DNA of 8,428 nucleotides from an uncultured Anaerolineaceae bacterium. GTDB taxonomy: Bacteria; Chloroflexota; Anaerolineae; Anaerolineales; Anaerolineaceae. Below, one piece after another: positions 1-5,144 of the stretch. The translations under genes and the position numbers were made by a program. Location: positions 1 through 8,428 of the forward strand of contig CALESS010000568.1 of the NCBI GenBank assembly GCA_937907495.1, written 5' to 3'. The stretch's first letter is position 1, and each line of letters opens with the position of its first letter. Under the pieces are notes generated by a model. The model did no database searches. It worked only from the letters and a program-made list of their open reading frames with translations, and had not been told where the DNA came from.

Positions 1-1
1 G

Positions 2-328
2 GGTTTGATGAAGGCGATGGGCGGCACCACCCGAAAGGTGTTGAGCTTTTTCCGGGGGGGGGGGGGGGGCTTCGCTTTTTTGGGGGGGCGGGGGGGGGTG
101 GCGCTCGGCTGGTTGGCCGGGCAAGCCCTGAATGTATTTGCCACCAGCTACCTGGCGGGGCAAGGCTCGCAAGGCGGCGGCATGCCGATTACGGCCGCGG
201 TGGTCACCCCGCTCTGGCTGCCGATCTTTGCCCTGGTGTTTGCCACGGTGGTCGGGCTGCTTTCAGGGTTATACCCTTCCCTGCGGGCGGCTACCATTGT
301 GCCGGTGAATGCATTAAAATACGAGTAA
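2..328 (+). CDS. ABC transporter permease, MacB/FtsX-like, C-terminal part (5' truncated by window)
   Basis: The frame is open from the window edge to TAA at 326-328, so the start lies upstream; the TTG/ATG near position 5 is internal. The visible ~108 residues match the C-terminal end of MacB/LolC/FtsX-type permeases. First comes the cytoplasmic coupling motif MKAMGGTTRKVLSFF, then a Gly-rich transmembrane segment, a short extracytoplasmic loop (around MPITAAVVTP), a last transmembrane helix (LPIFALVFATVVGLLSG) and the signature tail YPSLRAATIVPVNALKYE. Such permeases work with an ATPase partner, presumably encoded upstream, in export or envelope processes; the substrate cannot be told. Residues encoded by the G-runs at 54-98 (RGGGGG...GGRGG) do not look native: relatives usually have a hydrophobic/acidic stretch there. 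The protein sequence across them should not be trusted, although the frame stays open. The 65-nt gap to nadE leaves co-transcription possible. Confidence 0.8.
   Translation, partial: GLMKAMGGTTRKVLSFFRGGGGGFAFLGGRGGVALGWLAGQALNVFATSYLAGQGSQGGGMPITAAVVTPLWLPIFALVFATVVGLLSGLYPSLRAATIVPVNALKYE
54..98. other. Homopolymeric G-runs, probable sequencing or assembly artefact
   Basis: There are three G-runs: 16 G at 54-69, 7 G at 82-88 and 9 G at 90-98, the last two separated by one C. A T-run lies at 76-81. No other part of the window has anything like this. The stretch falls inside a permease transmembrane segment and lies at the very start of the sequence. Poly-G from dark cycles of two-colour sequencing chemistry, or a poorly supported contig end, would explain it. 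A genuine phase-variable tract is the alternative but less likely. Confidence 0.6.
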
Positions 329-340
329 ATCTCCGCCCCC

Positions 341-356
341 GCCTGCGATTGCAGGC
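341..356. other. Small perfect stem-loop between the permease gene and nadE
   Basis: GCCTGC-GATT-GCAGGC forms a 6-bp GC-rich stem with a 4-nt loop 12 nt after the permease stop codon. No T-run follows (next bases are actggtgcgg), so it is not a good intrinsic terminator. It may be an mRNA-stabilising hairpin at the 3' end of the permease gene. I see no convincing promoter for nadE in the 65-nt gap. Confidence 0.4.
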
Positions 357-393
357 ACTGGTGCGGGCCGTGGCAACCCTGAAAGGTAGACCC

Positions 394-1176
394 ATGAACA
401 TTGATTTGACGATTGATACGATGCAGGTGCAGCAATTTCTGCTGGATTTTATCCGCCAGCAGATTTCTGGTGCGGGGCTGGAGCGGGCCGTGGTCGGCCT
501 CTCCGGCGGCATTGATTCCGCCCTCTCCTGTTGGCTGTCTGCGCTGGCCCTCGGCCCTCAAAATGTGCTGGCAATCCGCATGCCTTACAAAACCTCTTCC
601 CCCGCCTCGCTGGAGGATGCGCAGTTGGTGATTGACAGGCTGGGCGTGCAATCCATGACCCTGCCCATCACCCCGATGGCGGATGCGCTGATTGAGCAGT
701 TCCCGGAGATGACCCCCGTGCGTAAGGGCAACATTATGGCCCGCATGCGGATGGTCGCCCTGTACGATCAATCTGCGGCTTTTGGCGGCCTGGTGGTGGG
801 GACGGGCAATAAAACCGAAAGCCTGTTGGGTTACACCACCCTCTATGGCGATTCGGCTTGTGCGTTCAACCCGCTGGGCGACCTTTACAAAACGCAGGTG
901 CGCCAGCTCGGGCGGGCTCTCGCCATCCCGGAGATTCTCCTCACCAAGGCCCCCTCGGCAGATTTATGGATCGGCCAGACGGATGAAGGCGAACTCGGGT
1001 TCACCTATGCGGAAGTGGATCAATTGCTTTATTTGCTGGTGGATCGCGGCCTTTCGCCGCAAGAATGTGCCGCCGCCGGGTTTAACATCCGCTTTGTGGA
1101 GGCAGTCATCGAACGGATGAAACGCAACCAGTTCAAGCGGCAACTGCCGCCGGTTGCCCGGCTGGAAAACATGTAA
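394..1176 (+). CDS. nadE: NH3-dependent NAD(+) synthetase
   Basis: This enzyme makes the last step of NAD biosynthesis in the cytoplasm: deamido-NAD + ATP + NH3 gives NAD + AMP + PPi. The 260-residue product is a single N-type ATP-pyrophosphatase domain with no N-terminal glutaminase, hence the ammonia-dependent class, and its length is usual for that class. Visible motifs are the PP-loop SGGIDSA (37-43), KGNIMARMRM (111-120), GTGNKTE (136-142), YTTLYGD (147-153), KAPSADLW (185-192), GQTDEGELG (194-202) and the terminal KRQLPP (248-253). The ATG at 394 is chosen because a GAAAGG Shine-Dalgarno lies about 8 nt upstream; an upstream in-frame TTG at 349 has no such support and would fall in the hairpin. 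The gene ends 28 nt before a strong terminator. It follows the ABC permease gene, but no functional link is apparent. Confidence 0.95.
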   Translation: MNIDLTIDTMQVQQFLLDFIRQQISGAGLERAVVGLSGGIDSALSCWLSALALGPQNVLAIRMPYKTSSPASLEDAQLVIDRLGVQSMTLPITPMADALIEQFPEMTPVRKGNIMARMRMVALYDQSAAFGGLVVGTGNKTESLLGYTTLYGDSACAFNPLGDLYKTQVRQLGRALAIPEILLTKAPSADLWIGQTDEGELGFTYAEVDQLLYLLVDRGLSPQECAAAGFNIRFVEAVIERMKRNQFKRQLPPVARLENM

Positions 1177-1204
1177 ACTCCATCCCCCTCGCCCGGGTAA
1201 ACAA

Positions 1205-1228
1205 GCAGACCTCCCGAGGGAGGTCTGC
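1205..1228. terminator. Bidirectional intrinsic terminator between nadE and the small membrane protein gene
   Basis: A perfect 24-nt palindrome gives a 10-bp stem (GCAGACCTCC / GGAGGTCTGC) with a CGAG loop. On the plus strand it is followed by GTTTAATT. On the minus strand it is followed by TTGTTTA. It therefore suits both nadE (+) and the convergent gene ending at 1297 (-). Confidence 0.85.
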
Positions 1229-1296
1229 GTTTAATTCCCAATGTGCAGGGTGAGTGCTGCTCAACGGTCCATTGAAATCAGGACTTCATCACCTGG

Positions 1297-1476
1297 TTAA
1301 ATTCCTTTGAAGAGGTTGCCCAGGGCCAATAGCACAAACGCCGCGGCTACCAGGACAAAAGCATATTCTCCCAAAACCGGGACGGTGGGGGAAATTTTCC
1401 CGATGATACCCAACAGGGCAAGTAATACTGCGATGGCGAAGGTGATGACTCTCGGTTCGGATAATCTTAATTTCAT
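1297..1476 (-). CDS. Small two-helix membrane protein, function unknown
   Basis: This 59-residue hydrophobic protein begins MKLRLSEPRV. It has two predicted transmembrane segments, about 11-27 (ITFAIAVLLALLGIIGK) and 36-55 (VLGEYAFVLVAAAFVLLALG). A short Pro-containing turn (ISPTVPVLGEY) joins them and a short basic end (FKGI) follows. The ATG at 1476 is chosen because GGAGGG (1487-1492 on the plus map) sits 10 nt upstream. A longer reading begins at 1545 but would include hydrophilic non-native-looking residues and start inside the promoter. A good promoter lies at 1537-1564, so the gene is probably monocistronic, and it ends at the shared terminator. I do not recognise a named family. The positively charged N-terminus suggests both ends face the cytoplasm. 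Confidence 0.72.
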   Translation of the reverse strand: MKLRLSEPRVITFAIAVLLALLGIIGKISPTVPVLGEYAFVLVAAAFVLLALGNLFKGI

Positions 1477-1536
1477 TTTTACGGTTCCCTCCTCATTGCA
1501 GAAATGGGTGTGACCCGGAAACCAGTCACTACTATG

Positions 1537-1564
1537 GTTATACATCTTTATTGCGAAAAGTCAA
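1537..1564 (-). promoter_or_regulatory. Promoter of the small membrane protein gene
   Basis: Reading the minus strand, TTGACT (1559-1564) and TATAAC (1537-1542) are separated by 16 nt, each one mismatch from the sigma-70 consensus. The expected start of transcription, near 1530, leaves a leader of about 55 nt before the ATG at 1476. A perfect 8-bp palindrome AACCGGTT (1563-1570) overlaps the upstream edge of the -35 box and could be a regulator half-site pair, though 8 bp is short enough to arise by chance. Confidence 0.6.
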
Positions 1565-1629
1565 CCGGTTAGCGGTGGATTGTAAGGATGCCCCTCAATC
1601 CCCTCCCCACTCCCCCGGATGGGCGCGCC

Positions 1630-2394
1630 CTAGATGGCAAAGTCTTCGCCGCGCCATCGGCCGTGATCCGGCGTGTGGGGTGCGGTGACCAGGTTCTCGT
1701 CCCCGTCTTCCGCCGGGTGATTTCCGTTGCCATTGCCTTTGCCGCTCGGATGGACGGTCATGTGCAGGTTGAGGGTGTTTTCGATCAGCTCCAGGCGCTG
1801 CATCACCGAAACCAGGGCGGTGCCGAGCGTATCGGGCAGGCGGTCGTGGTGCAGGTCGGATTTCTCCTGCGCGCTGCTCTGGCTGCGGGCCACCATTTGC
1901 CCCGGTACGCCCACCACCACCGAGTTTGCGGGTACTGCCTTCACCACCACCGAATTGGCGCCGATGCGCGACCCTGCCCCGATGGTGATGGCCCCCAGCA
2001 CCTTTGCACCCGCCCCGATGACCACGTTATCGCCGATGGTCGGGTGGCGCTTGCCCTTTTCCGTGCTGACGCCGCCCAGCGTGACGCCGTGGTAGAGCGT
2101 CACATTTTCGCCGACCTCGGCGGTTTCACCGATCACCACACCCATACCGTGGTCAATGAAAAAGCCGCGGCCAATCACGGCCCCCGGATGGATTTCGATT
2201 CCGGTGAAAAAGCGGCTGATCTGTGAGAGCATGCGGCCCAGCAGTTTGAAACCGTGCTGCCAGAGCCAGTGAGCCACCCGGTGATTCCAGACCGCATGCA
2301 GACCGGGGTAGTTGATCACCACTTCCAGCGGGCTGCGGGCGGCCGGATCCCGCTCCAACACGGCCTGCACATCATTTTTGAAAGTTGAAAACAT
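1630..2394 (-). CDS. cysE: Serine O-acetyltransferase with Ile-ended C-terminal tail
   Basis: The enzyme makes O-acetylserine from L-serine and acetyl-CoA, the first committed step of cysteine synthesis. The 254-residue product has an N-terminal helical part (about 1-62) and then a left-handed beta-helix of hexapeptide repeats (about 65-165). GIEIHP (65-70) and FIDHGMG (79-85) hold the catalytic pair: His82 matches the E. coli catalytic His158, and Glu67 stands where E. coli has Asp143, as in EpsC-type enzymes. YHGVTLGG (101-108), [10 protein letters not shown] (114-123) and VVGVPG (160-165) are also typical. After the catalytic core come a helical stretch (about 186-210), a Gly/Asn-rich linker (219-225) and an acidic-ended tail, GEDFAI. 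A C-terminal Ile is what CysE inserts into the CysK active site. ATG 2394 is preferred over GTG 2400, which lies in the Shine-Dalgarno AAAGGAG. It is the second gene of the cysK-cysE operon. No clear terminator follows. Confidence 0.93.
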   Translation of the reverse strand: MFSTFKNDVQAVLERDPAARSPLEVVINYPGLHAVWNHRVAHWLWQHGFKLLGRMLSQISRFFTGIEIHPGAVIGRGFFIDHGMGVVIGETAEVGENVTLYHGVTLGGVSTEKGKRHPTIGDNVVIGAGAKVLGAITIGAGSRIGANSVVVKAVPANSVVVGVPGQMVARSQSSAQEKSDLHHDRLPDTLGTALVSVMQRLELIENTLNLHMTVHPSGKGNGNGNHPAEDGDENLVTAPHTPDHGRWRGEDFAI

Positions 2395-2412
2395 CTTCAC
2401 TCCTTTCCGGGT

Positions 2413-3345
2413 CTATTCCGCCAGGTCGGCAAAGAGCGGCGTGGAGAGGTAGCGCTCGCCGAAGGAGGGGATGATGACCACAATCAGTTTGCCGGCGTTT
2501 TCCGGGCGGCGGGCCACTTGCAGGGCGGCCCATACGGCTGCCCCGGAGGAAATGCCCACCAACAGTCCTTCCTGGCTGGCCATGGCGCGGGCGGTGGCAA
2601 AGGCTGCCTCGCCTTTCACCTGAATAATTTCATCATAGATTTCTGTATTCAGCACCGCCGGGATGAAGCCTGCCCCAAGACCCTGGATGGGGTGCGGCCC
2701 CTTCGGCCCGCCCGAAAGCACGGGGGAGGCCTCCGGCTCGACGGCGATCACCTGCAGGGAGGGTTTGCGGGCCTTCAGCACCTCACCGATGCCGGTGATG
2801 GTGCCGCCTGTGCCCACGCCCGCCACCACGATATCCACCTTGCCATCGGTATCCCGCCAGATTTCTTCAGCGGTGGTGCGGCGGTGAATTTCGGGGTTGG
2901 CCGGGTTTTCAAATTGCTGGGGAATGAAGTAGCGCGGGTCAGCGGCAGCCAGCTCGCGGGCTTTGCGGATGGCGCCGCCCATGCCTTCCGAGCCAGGGGT
3001 AAGGATCAGTTCCGCGCCGTAAGCCCGCAACAACATCCGGCGCTCCTTGCTCATCGTATCCGGCATGATTACGGTGCAGCGCAGGCCGCGGGCGGCGCAA
3101 ACCATCGCCAGGGCAATGCCGGTGTTGCCGCTGGTCGGCTCAACGATGATCGTATCGGGATGGATTTTACCGGCCTTCTGGGCGGCATCAATCATGGCTG
3201 CCCCGATGCGGTCTTTGACGCTGTGGGCGGGGTTGTAGAATTCCAACTTGGCTGCAATGGTGGCGGCGCCACCTTCGTTCAGGCGGTTGATGCGCACCAG
3301 CGGGGTATTGCCAATCAATTGGGTGACATCGTTTGCAATTTTCAT
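2413..3345 (-). CDS. cysK: Cysteine synthase A (O-acetylserine sulfhydrylase)
   Basis: This PLP enzyme converts O-acetylserine and sulfide to L-cysteine in the cytoplasm. The 310-residue length is standard. Visible features in order are [10 protein letters not shown] (11-20), the PLP lysine Lys44 in NPAHSVKDR, the substrate loop PTSGNTG (70-76), QFENPANP (144-151), the PLP-phosphate loop [10 protein letters not shown] (176-185), QGLGAGFIP (221-229), the cofactor-pyridine serine region ISSGAA (265-270) and the terminal SFGERYLST (294-302). QGLGAGFIP and the total length favour CysK over cystathionine beta-synthase or CysM. The ATG at 3345 is preceded by AGGAG with 8 nt spacing; the 17-codon upstream extension from 3396 lies in the leader terminator region and is rejected. 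It is the first gene of the operon, with cysE beginning 18 nt after its stop. It appears controlled by the ~220-nt leader described separately. Confidence 0.95.
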   Translation of the reverse strand: MKIANDVTQLIGNTPLVRINRLNEGGAATIAAKLEFYNPAHSVKDRIGAAMIDAAQKAGKIHPDTIIVEPTSGNTGIALAMVCAARGLRCTVIMPDTMSKERRMLLRAYGAELILTPGSEGMGGAIRKARELAAADPRYFIPQQFENPANPEIHRRTTAEEIWRDTDGKVDIVVAGVGTGGTITGIGEVLKARKPSLQVIAVEPEASPVLSGGPKGPHPIQGLGAGFIPAVLNTEIYDEIIQVKGEAAFATARAMASQEGLLVGISSGAAVWAALQVARRPENAGKLIVVIIPSFGERYLSTPLFADLAE

Positions 3346-3390
3346 CAGAAGAGCTCCTGTTATTTGAGTGAGGCAATAGAACGGCCACGC

Positions 3391-3456
3391 AAACAAAAAG
3401 CGAACGACTCAAGTCGCTCAAACCATCGGGGGATGATTTGCGGGGCTGTCGTTCGC
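3391..3456 (-). terminator. Leader terminator (candidate attenuator) upstream of cysK
   Basis: On the minus strand GCGAACGAC (3456-3448) pairs perfectly with GTCGTTCGC (3408-3400), and TTTTTGTTT (3399-3391) follows at once, the signature of an intrinsic terminator. The 39-nt interval contains its own hairpin at 3439-3420 (AAATCATC-CCCC-GATGGTTT, 8 bp with one G-U pair). A shorter local hairpin, AGCGAC-TTGA-GTCGTT (3418-3403), competes for the same 3' arm. The structure lies between the leader peptide frame and the cysK start, 46 nt before the ATG. It would stop transcripts before cysK unless disrupted. I could not identify one obvious antiterminator by eye. Confidence 0.6.
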
Positions 3457-3490
3457 CGTCCGTGCGTGGCTGAAGTTGTTACTAACGGGT

Positions 3491-3510
3491 GGCGGCTACA
3501 GACCCCGCCC
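3491..3510 (-). promoter_or_regulatory. Hairpin overlapping the end of the cysteine leader peptide frame
   Basis: On the minus strand GGCGG (within 3510-3505) pairs with CCGCC (3495-3491) around a 9-nt loop that contains the leader peptide stop codon TAG (3498-3496). A ribosome finishing the leader peptide would cover this stem. One stalled at the Cys codons would leave at least its 3' arm free. It is thus placed to act as the first switch element of an attenuator, but this is inferred from position only. Confidence 0.4.
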
Positions 3511-3531
3511 TGGACACGTGCATGTCAACAT
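3496..3531 (-). CDS. Cysteine-containing leader peptide MLTCTCPGRGL upstream of cysK
   Basis: This 11-codon frame on the minus strand begins at ATG 3531-3529 and ends at TAG 3498-3496. It encodes MLTCTCPGRGL, with Cys codons TGC (3522-3520) and TGT (3516-3514) separated by one Thr codon. A GGAG Shine-Dalgarno (3540-3537) sits 5 nt before the ATG, and the frame starts about 36 nt after the predicted transcription start. Cysteine is a rare residue, so two of eleven in a frame placed before a cysteine biosynthesis operon and ahead of a terminator strongly suggests a ribosome-stalling sensor of Cys-tRNA supply. Leader peptides of this type control amino-acid operons by attenuation (trp, his), and cysteine-rich upstream frames regulate sulfur genes in mycobacteria. 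It is too short for coding statistics, so support comes from context and ribosome binding site. Confidence 0.62.
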   Translation of the reverse strand: MLTCTCPGRGL

Positions 3532-3555
3532 ATTTACTCCAATTATTACCATAAA

Positions 3556-3571
3556 TATCATATATATGATA
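3556..3571. promoter_or_regulatory. Perfect 16-bp palindrome at the cysK transcription start, candidate operator
   Basis: TATCATATATATGATA reads the same on both strands. It spans the predicted +1 (near 3567) of the cysK promoter, a classical repressor position. Its AT-rich composition makes a chance palindrome more likely than usual. A cysteine-pathway regulator of the Rrf2/CymR or LysR type is one possible binder, but no regulator gene is next to it. Confidence 0.4.
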
Positions 3572-3573
3572 CC

Positions 3574-3601
3574 ATTATAAACCGCAAATCCGGTTTGTCA
3601 A
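3574..3601 (-). promoter_or_regulatory. Strong promoter of the cysK-cysE operon
   Basis: On the minus strand a perfect -35 box TTGACA (3601-3596) and a perfect -10 box TATAAT (3579-3574) are separated by 16 nt. The expected start, near 3567, gives a leader of about 220 nt before cysK, unusually long for a simple promoter and consistent with leader regulation. The spacer contains an inverted repeat AACCG-N6-CGGTT (3595-3580) lying between the two boxes, another possible operator. Confidence 0.8.
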
Positions 3602-3628
3602 GCCAAAGGTTCTACAATTAATAAAATC

Positions 3629-4045
3629 TTAGCCGGCGGCTGGCCCCTGGAGGGAGCGGGCTTTTTCGGCCAATCGCTCGTTGAAGCGGCCTTCCTCCAT
3701 GATGAACCGTTCATGTTCGCCCTCGGCGATCTTTTCCCAGGCATCCCAGGCTTCGATCTTGAAGCGCACCCGGCGGCGGTCCACCTCCAGCACCTCAGCC
3801 CGCAGGCGCACCTGCATCCCCACCGGGGTGGCTGCCAGGTGACGCAAATGGATTTCCGTTCCCACGCTGGATTGCCCCGCTTGGACGTACTTCAGCAGCA
3901 GAAAATGAGCCGTGCGTTCCAGGTAACTAATGACGCGCGGGGTGGAGAAAACGACCGGCAGGCTTTCCCCGCCGGAAAATCGGGCAGTATCGCTTTCCTG
4001 CACGGTGATGGTCATTTCATTGACCAGGCCAACTTCAAGCTTCAT
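3629..4045 (-). CDS. FlK-like hot-dog acyl-CoA thioesterase
   Basis: The 138-residue protein fits the small hot-dog thioesterase family related to fluoroacetyl-CoA thioesterase FlK. Diagnostic stretches are VVFSTPRVISYLERTA (31-46), SSVGTEIHLRHLAATPVGM (59-77) and EKIAEGEHERFIM (104-116). The FlK catalytic residues Thr42, Glu50 and His76 line up with Thr35, Glu43 and His69 here, all with the same 7-residue offset, so hydrolysis of some acyl-CoA is likely. The true substrate is unknown; most family members are not fluoroacetate enzymes. The ATG at 4045 has GGAGG 5 nt upstream. The gene lies 25 nt after rarD on the same strand and is probably its co-transcribed partner. The AT-rich stretch after the stop has no convincing terminator before the cysK promoter begins 28 nt later. 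Confidence 0.85.
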   Translation of the reverse strand: MKLEVGLVNEMTITVQESDTARFSGGESLPVVFSTPRVISYLERTAHFLLLKYVQAGQSSVGTEIHLRHLAATPVGMQVRLRAEVLEVDRRRVRFKIEAWDAWEKIAEGEHERFIMEEGRFNERLAEKARSLQGPAAG

Positions 4046-4070
4046 GTCAACCTCCAGAAAAGTGTAAGAC

Positions 4071-4976
4071 TCATTGGATTGAAGGAATTACCCGCCGGCC
4101 CGAGATCCGCCCGCGCTTTTGGTTATGAAAATAACTTTCCAGCGAAAAGATAATCAGCGCCAACCAGATGATGCCAAAGCCAATTCCCTGGTGGCTGGTA
4201 AAGGGTTCACTAAACAGCAGCACCCCGGTCAGAAATTGCAGGGTGGGGGCCACATATTGCAGCAGGCCCATGGTTGAGTACGGAATGAGCCGCGCTCCGT
4301 AGGTAAAGAGCAAGAGCGGAATGGAAGTCACCACGCCCGTCAGGCTGAGCAACAGGGTTTCAAAGCCAGAGACATGCCCGAAAGCTCCCACCCCCCTGAA
4401 TTCCATCACCAGCAGGTAAGCCACCGCCGGCAGGAAGACCGTGCCGGTTTCCAGGGTCAGGCTATGGAGCGACCCCAGCGGGGCGATTTTTTTGAGCAGG
4501 CCGTAGAGACCGAAGGAGAATGCCAGGGCGAGGGCAATCCACGGCGGCGCACCGAAGTTGACGGTGAGATAGATCACACCCAGGGCAGCCAGGCCGACTG
4601 GCACCCATTGCAACGGACGCAGGCGTTCCCGCAGGAAGACCACGCCCAGCAGCACGTTTACGAGCGGGTTGATGAAGTAGCCGAGGCTGGCTTCCACCAC
4701 GTGTCCATTGGCGATTGCCCACACATACACGCCCCAGTTGATGGTAAGCAGGATCGCCACGCCAAAGTAAATCAAGGCGAGCCGCAGGGTGAGGGTGCGG
4801 CGGAATGCGCCCCATTCCCGGCGCAGGCTGAGGACGACCAGCAGGAAGACAAAAGACCAGGCAATGCGGTGCGCCAGCACTTGGAAGGAATCCACACCTT
4901 TGAGGGCATGAAAGAAAATGGGGAACAGGCCCCACAAAAAATAGGATGCAAACCCAGCCAGAACACCTTTATTCAT
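4071..4976 (-). CDS. rarD: EamA/DMT-superfamily permease, RarD type
   Basis: The 301-residue product is an integral inner-membrane protein with about ten transmembrane helices arranged as two EamA halves. It matches the RarD branch: N-terminal NKGVLAGFASYFLWGLFPIFF (broken here at residue 2-22 of the protein), the HRIAWSF motif (36-42), INWGVYVWAIANGHVVEASLG (near 79-99) with the following GYFINPLVNVLLG, and a late YVAPTLQFLTGVLLFSEPF block. RarD was named for an association with chloramphenicol sensitivity in Gram-negative bacteria. The physiological substrate is generally unknown, with small metabolites or amino acids proposed for the superfamily. The ATG at 4976 agrees with the conserved N-terminus although its ribosome site (GGCGG-like) is weak. 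It is divergent from padR and followed by the FlK-like thioesterase. Confidence 0.88.
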   Translation of the reverse strand: MNKGVLAGFASYFLWGLFPIFFHALKGVDSFQVLAHRIAWSFVFLLVVLSLRREWGAFRRTLTLRLALIYFGVAILLTINWGVYVWAIANGHVVEASLGYFINPLVNVLLGVVFLRERLRPLQWVPVGLAALGVIYLTVNFGAPPWIALALAFSFGLYGLLKKIAPLGSLHSLTLETGTVFLPAVAYLLVMEFRGVGAFGHVSGFETLLLSLTGVVTSIPLLLFTYGARLIPYSTMGLLQYVAPTLQFLTGVLLFSEPFTSHQGIGFGIIWLALIIFSLESYFHNQKRGRISGRRVIPSIQ

Positions 4977-5010
4977 AACACGCCGCCTGTGATGGAAAAT
5001 TCAGGCGCGA

Positions 5011-5019
5011 ATCATATCA
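5011..5019 (-). promoter_or_regulatory. Possible extended -10 promoter for rarD
   Basis: The minus strand carries TGATATGAT, an extended -10 element (TGN-TATGAT), about 35 nt before the rarD ATG. There is no recognisable -35 box at the right distance, which extended -10 promoters can tolerate. It is weak evidence, offered because rarD needs a promoter in this divergent region of 168 nt. Confidence 0.3.
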
Positions 5020-5069
5020 CGATTCCGGTAAAGCGGGGAAAAGCAAGTGAATCAGCCGCGAAAAGCCTA

Positions 5070-5098
5070 TTGACAAGCTCCGGAACCCCGGTTATTAT
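5070..5098 (+). promoter_or_regulatory. Promoter of the padR - iron-sulfur protein unit
   Basis: A perfect -35 TTGACA (5070-5075) is separated by 17 nt from TATTAT (5093-5098), one mismatch from the -10 consensus. Transcription should begin near 5105, about 40 nt before the padR ATG. Confidence 0.75.
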
Positions 5099-5129
5099 AG
5101 TACAAGTCCTATATAATATAAGTCTTATA
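5096..5129 (+). promoter_or_regulatory. Candidate PadR operator: two dyads and a direct repeat over the padR start
   Basis: TATAG-N8-CTATA (5096-5113) overlaps the -10 box and predicted +1. TATAAG-T-CTTATA (5117-5129) ends just before the Shine-Dalgarno. A direct repeat AAGTC(C/T)TATA occurs at 5104-5113 and 5120-5129, 16 bp apart. PadR proteins are commonly autorepressors bound to such inverted repeats, so this is the natural site for feedback control. The composition is AT-rich, so chance symmetry is possible. Confidence 0.45.
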
Positions 5130-5144
5130 AAGGAGTTATCGAAA

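Noticed and set aside
1588..2226. Plus-strand frame opposite cysE
   Set aside because: Shadow of the well-supported cysE gene on the other strand.
2395..2400. GTG at 2400 as the cysE start
   Set aside because: It overlaps the Shine-Dalgarno AAAGGAG; the ATG at 2394 has suitable spacing.
3346..3567. T-box or SAM riboswitch in the cysK leader
   Set aside because: I could not find the T-box consensus (AGGGTGG-ACCGCG type) or the conserved SAM-I core on the minus strand. The GGGTGG at 3487-3492 is on the wrong strand.
2518..3621. Long plus-strand frame opposite cysK and the leader
   Set aside because: It is a GC-driven shadow of cysK with low-complexity Gly/Ala/His translation and no ribosome site.
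3620..3645. Terminator at the end of the thioesterase gene
   Set aside because: Only a 4-bp AGCC/GGCT stem with a 3-nt loop over the stop codon precedes the AT-rich stretch, too weak to call.
4374..5144. Long in-frame N-terminal extension of PadR (257 codons)
   Set aside because: It is antisense to rarD, Gln/His/Pro-rich and unlike any PadR N-terminus; the real start at 5145 has a Shine-Dalgarno and a promoter inside the extension.
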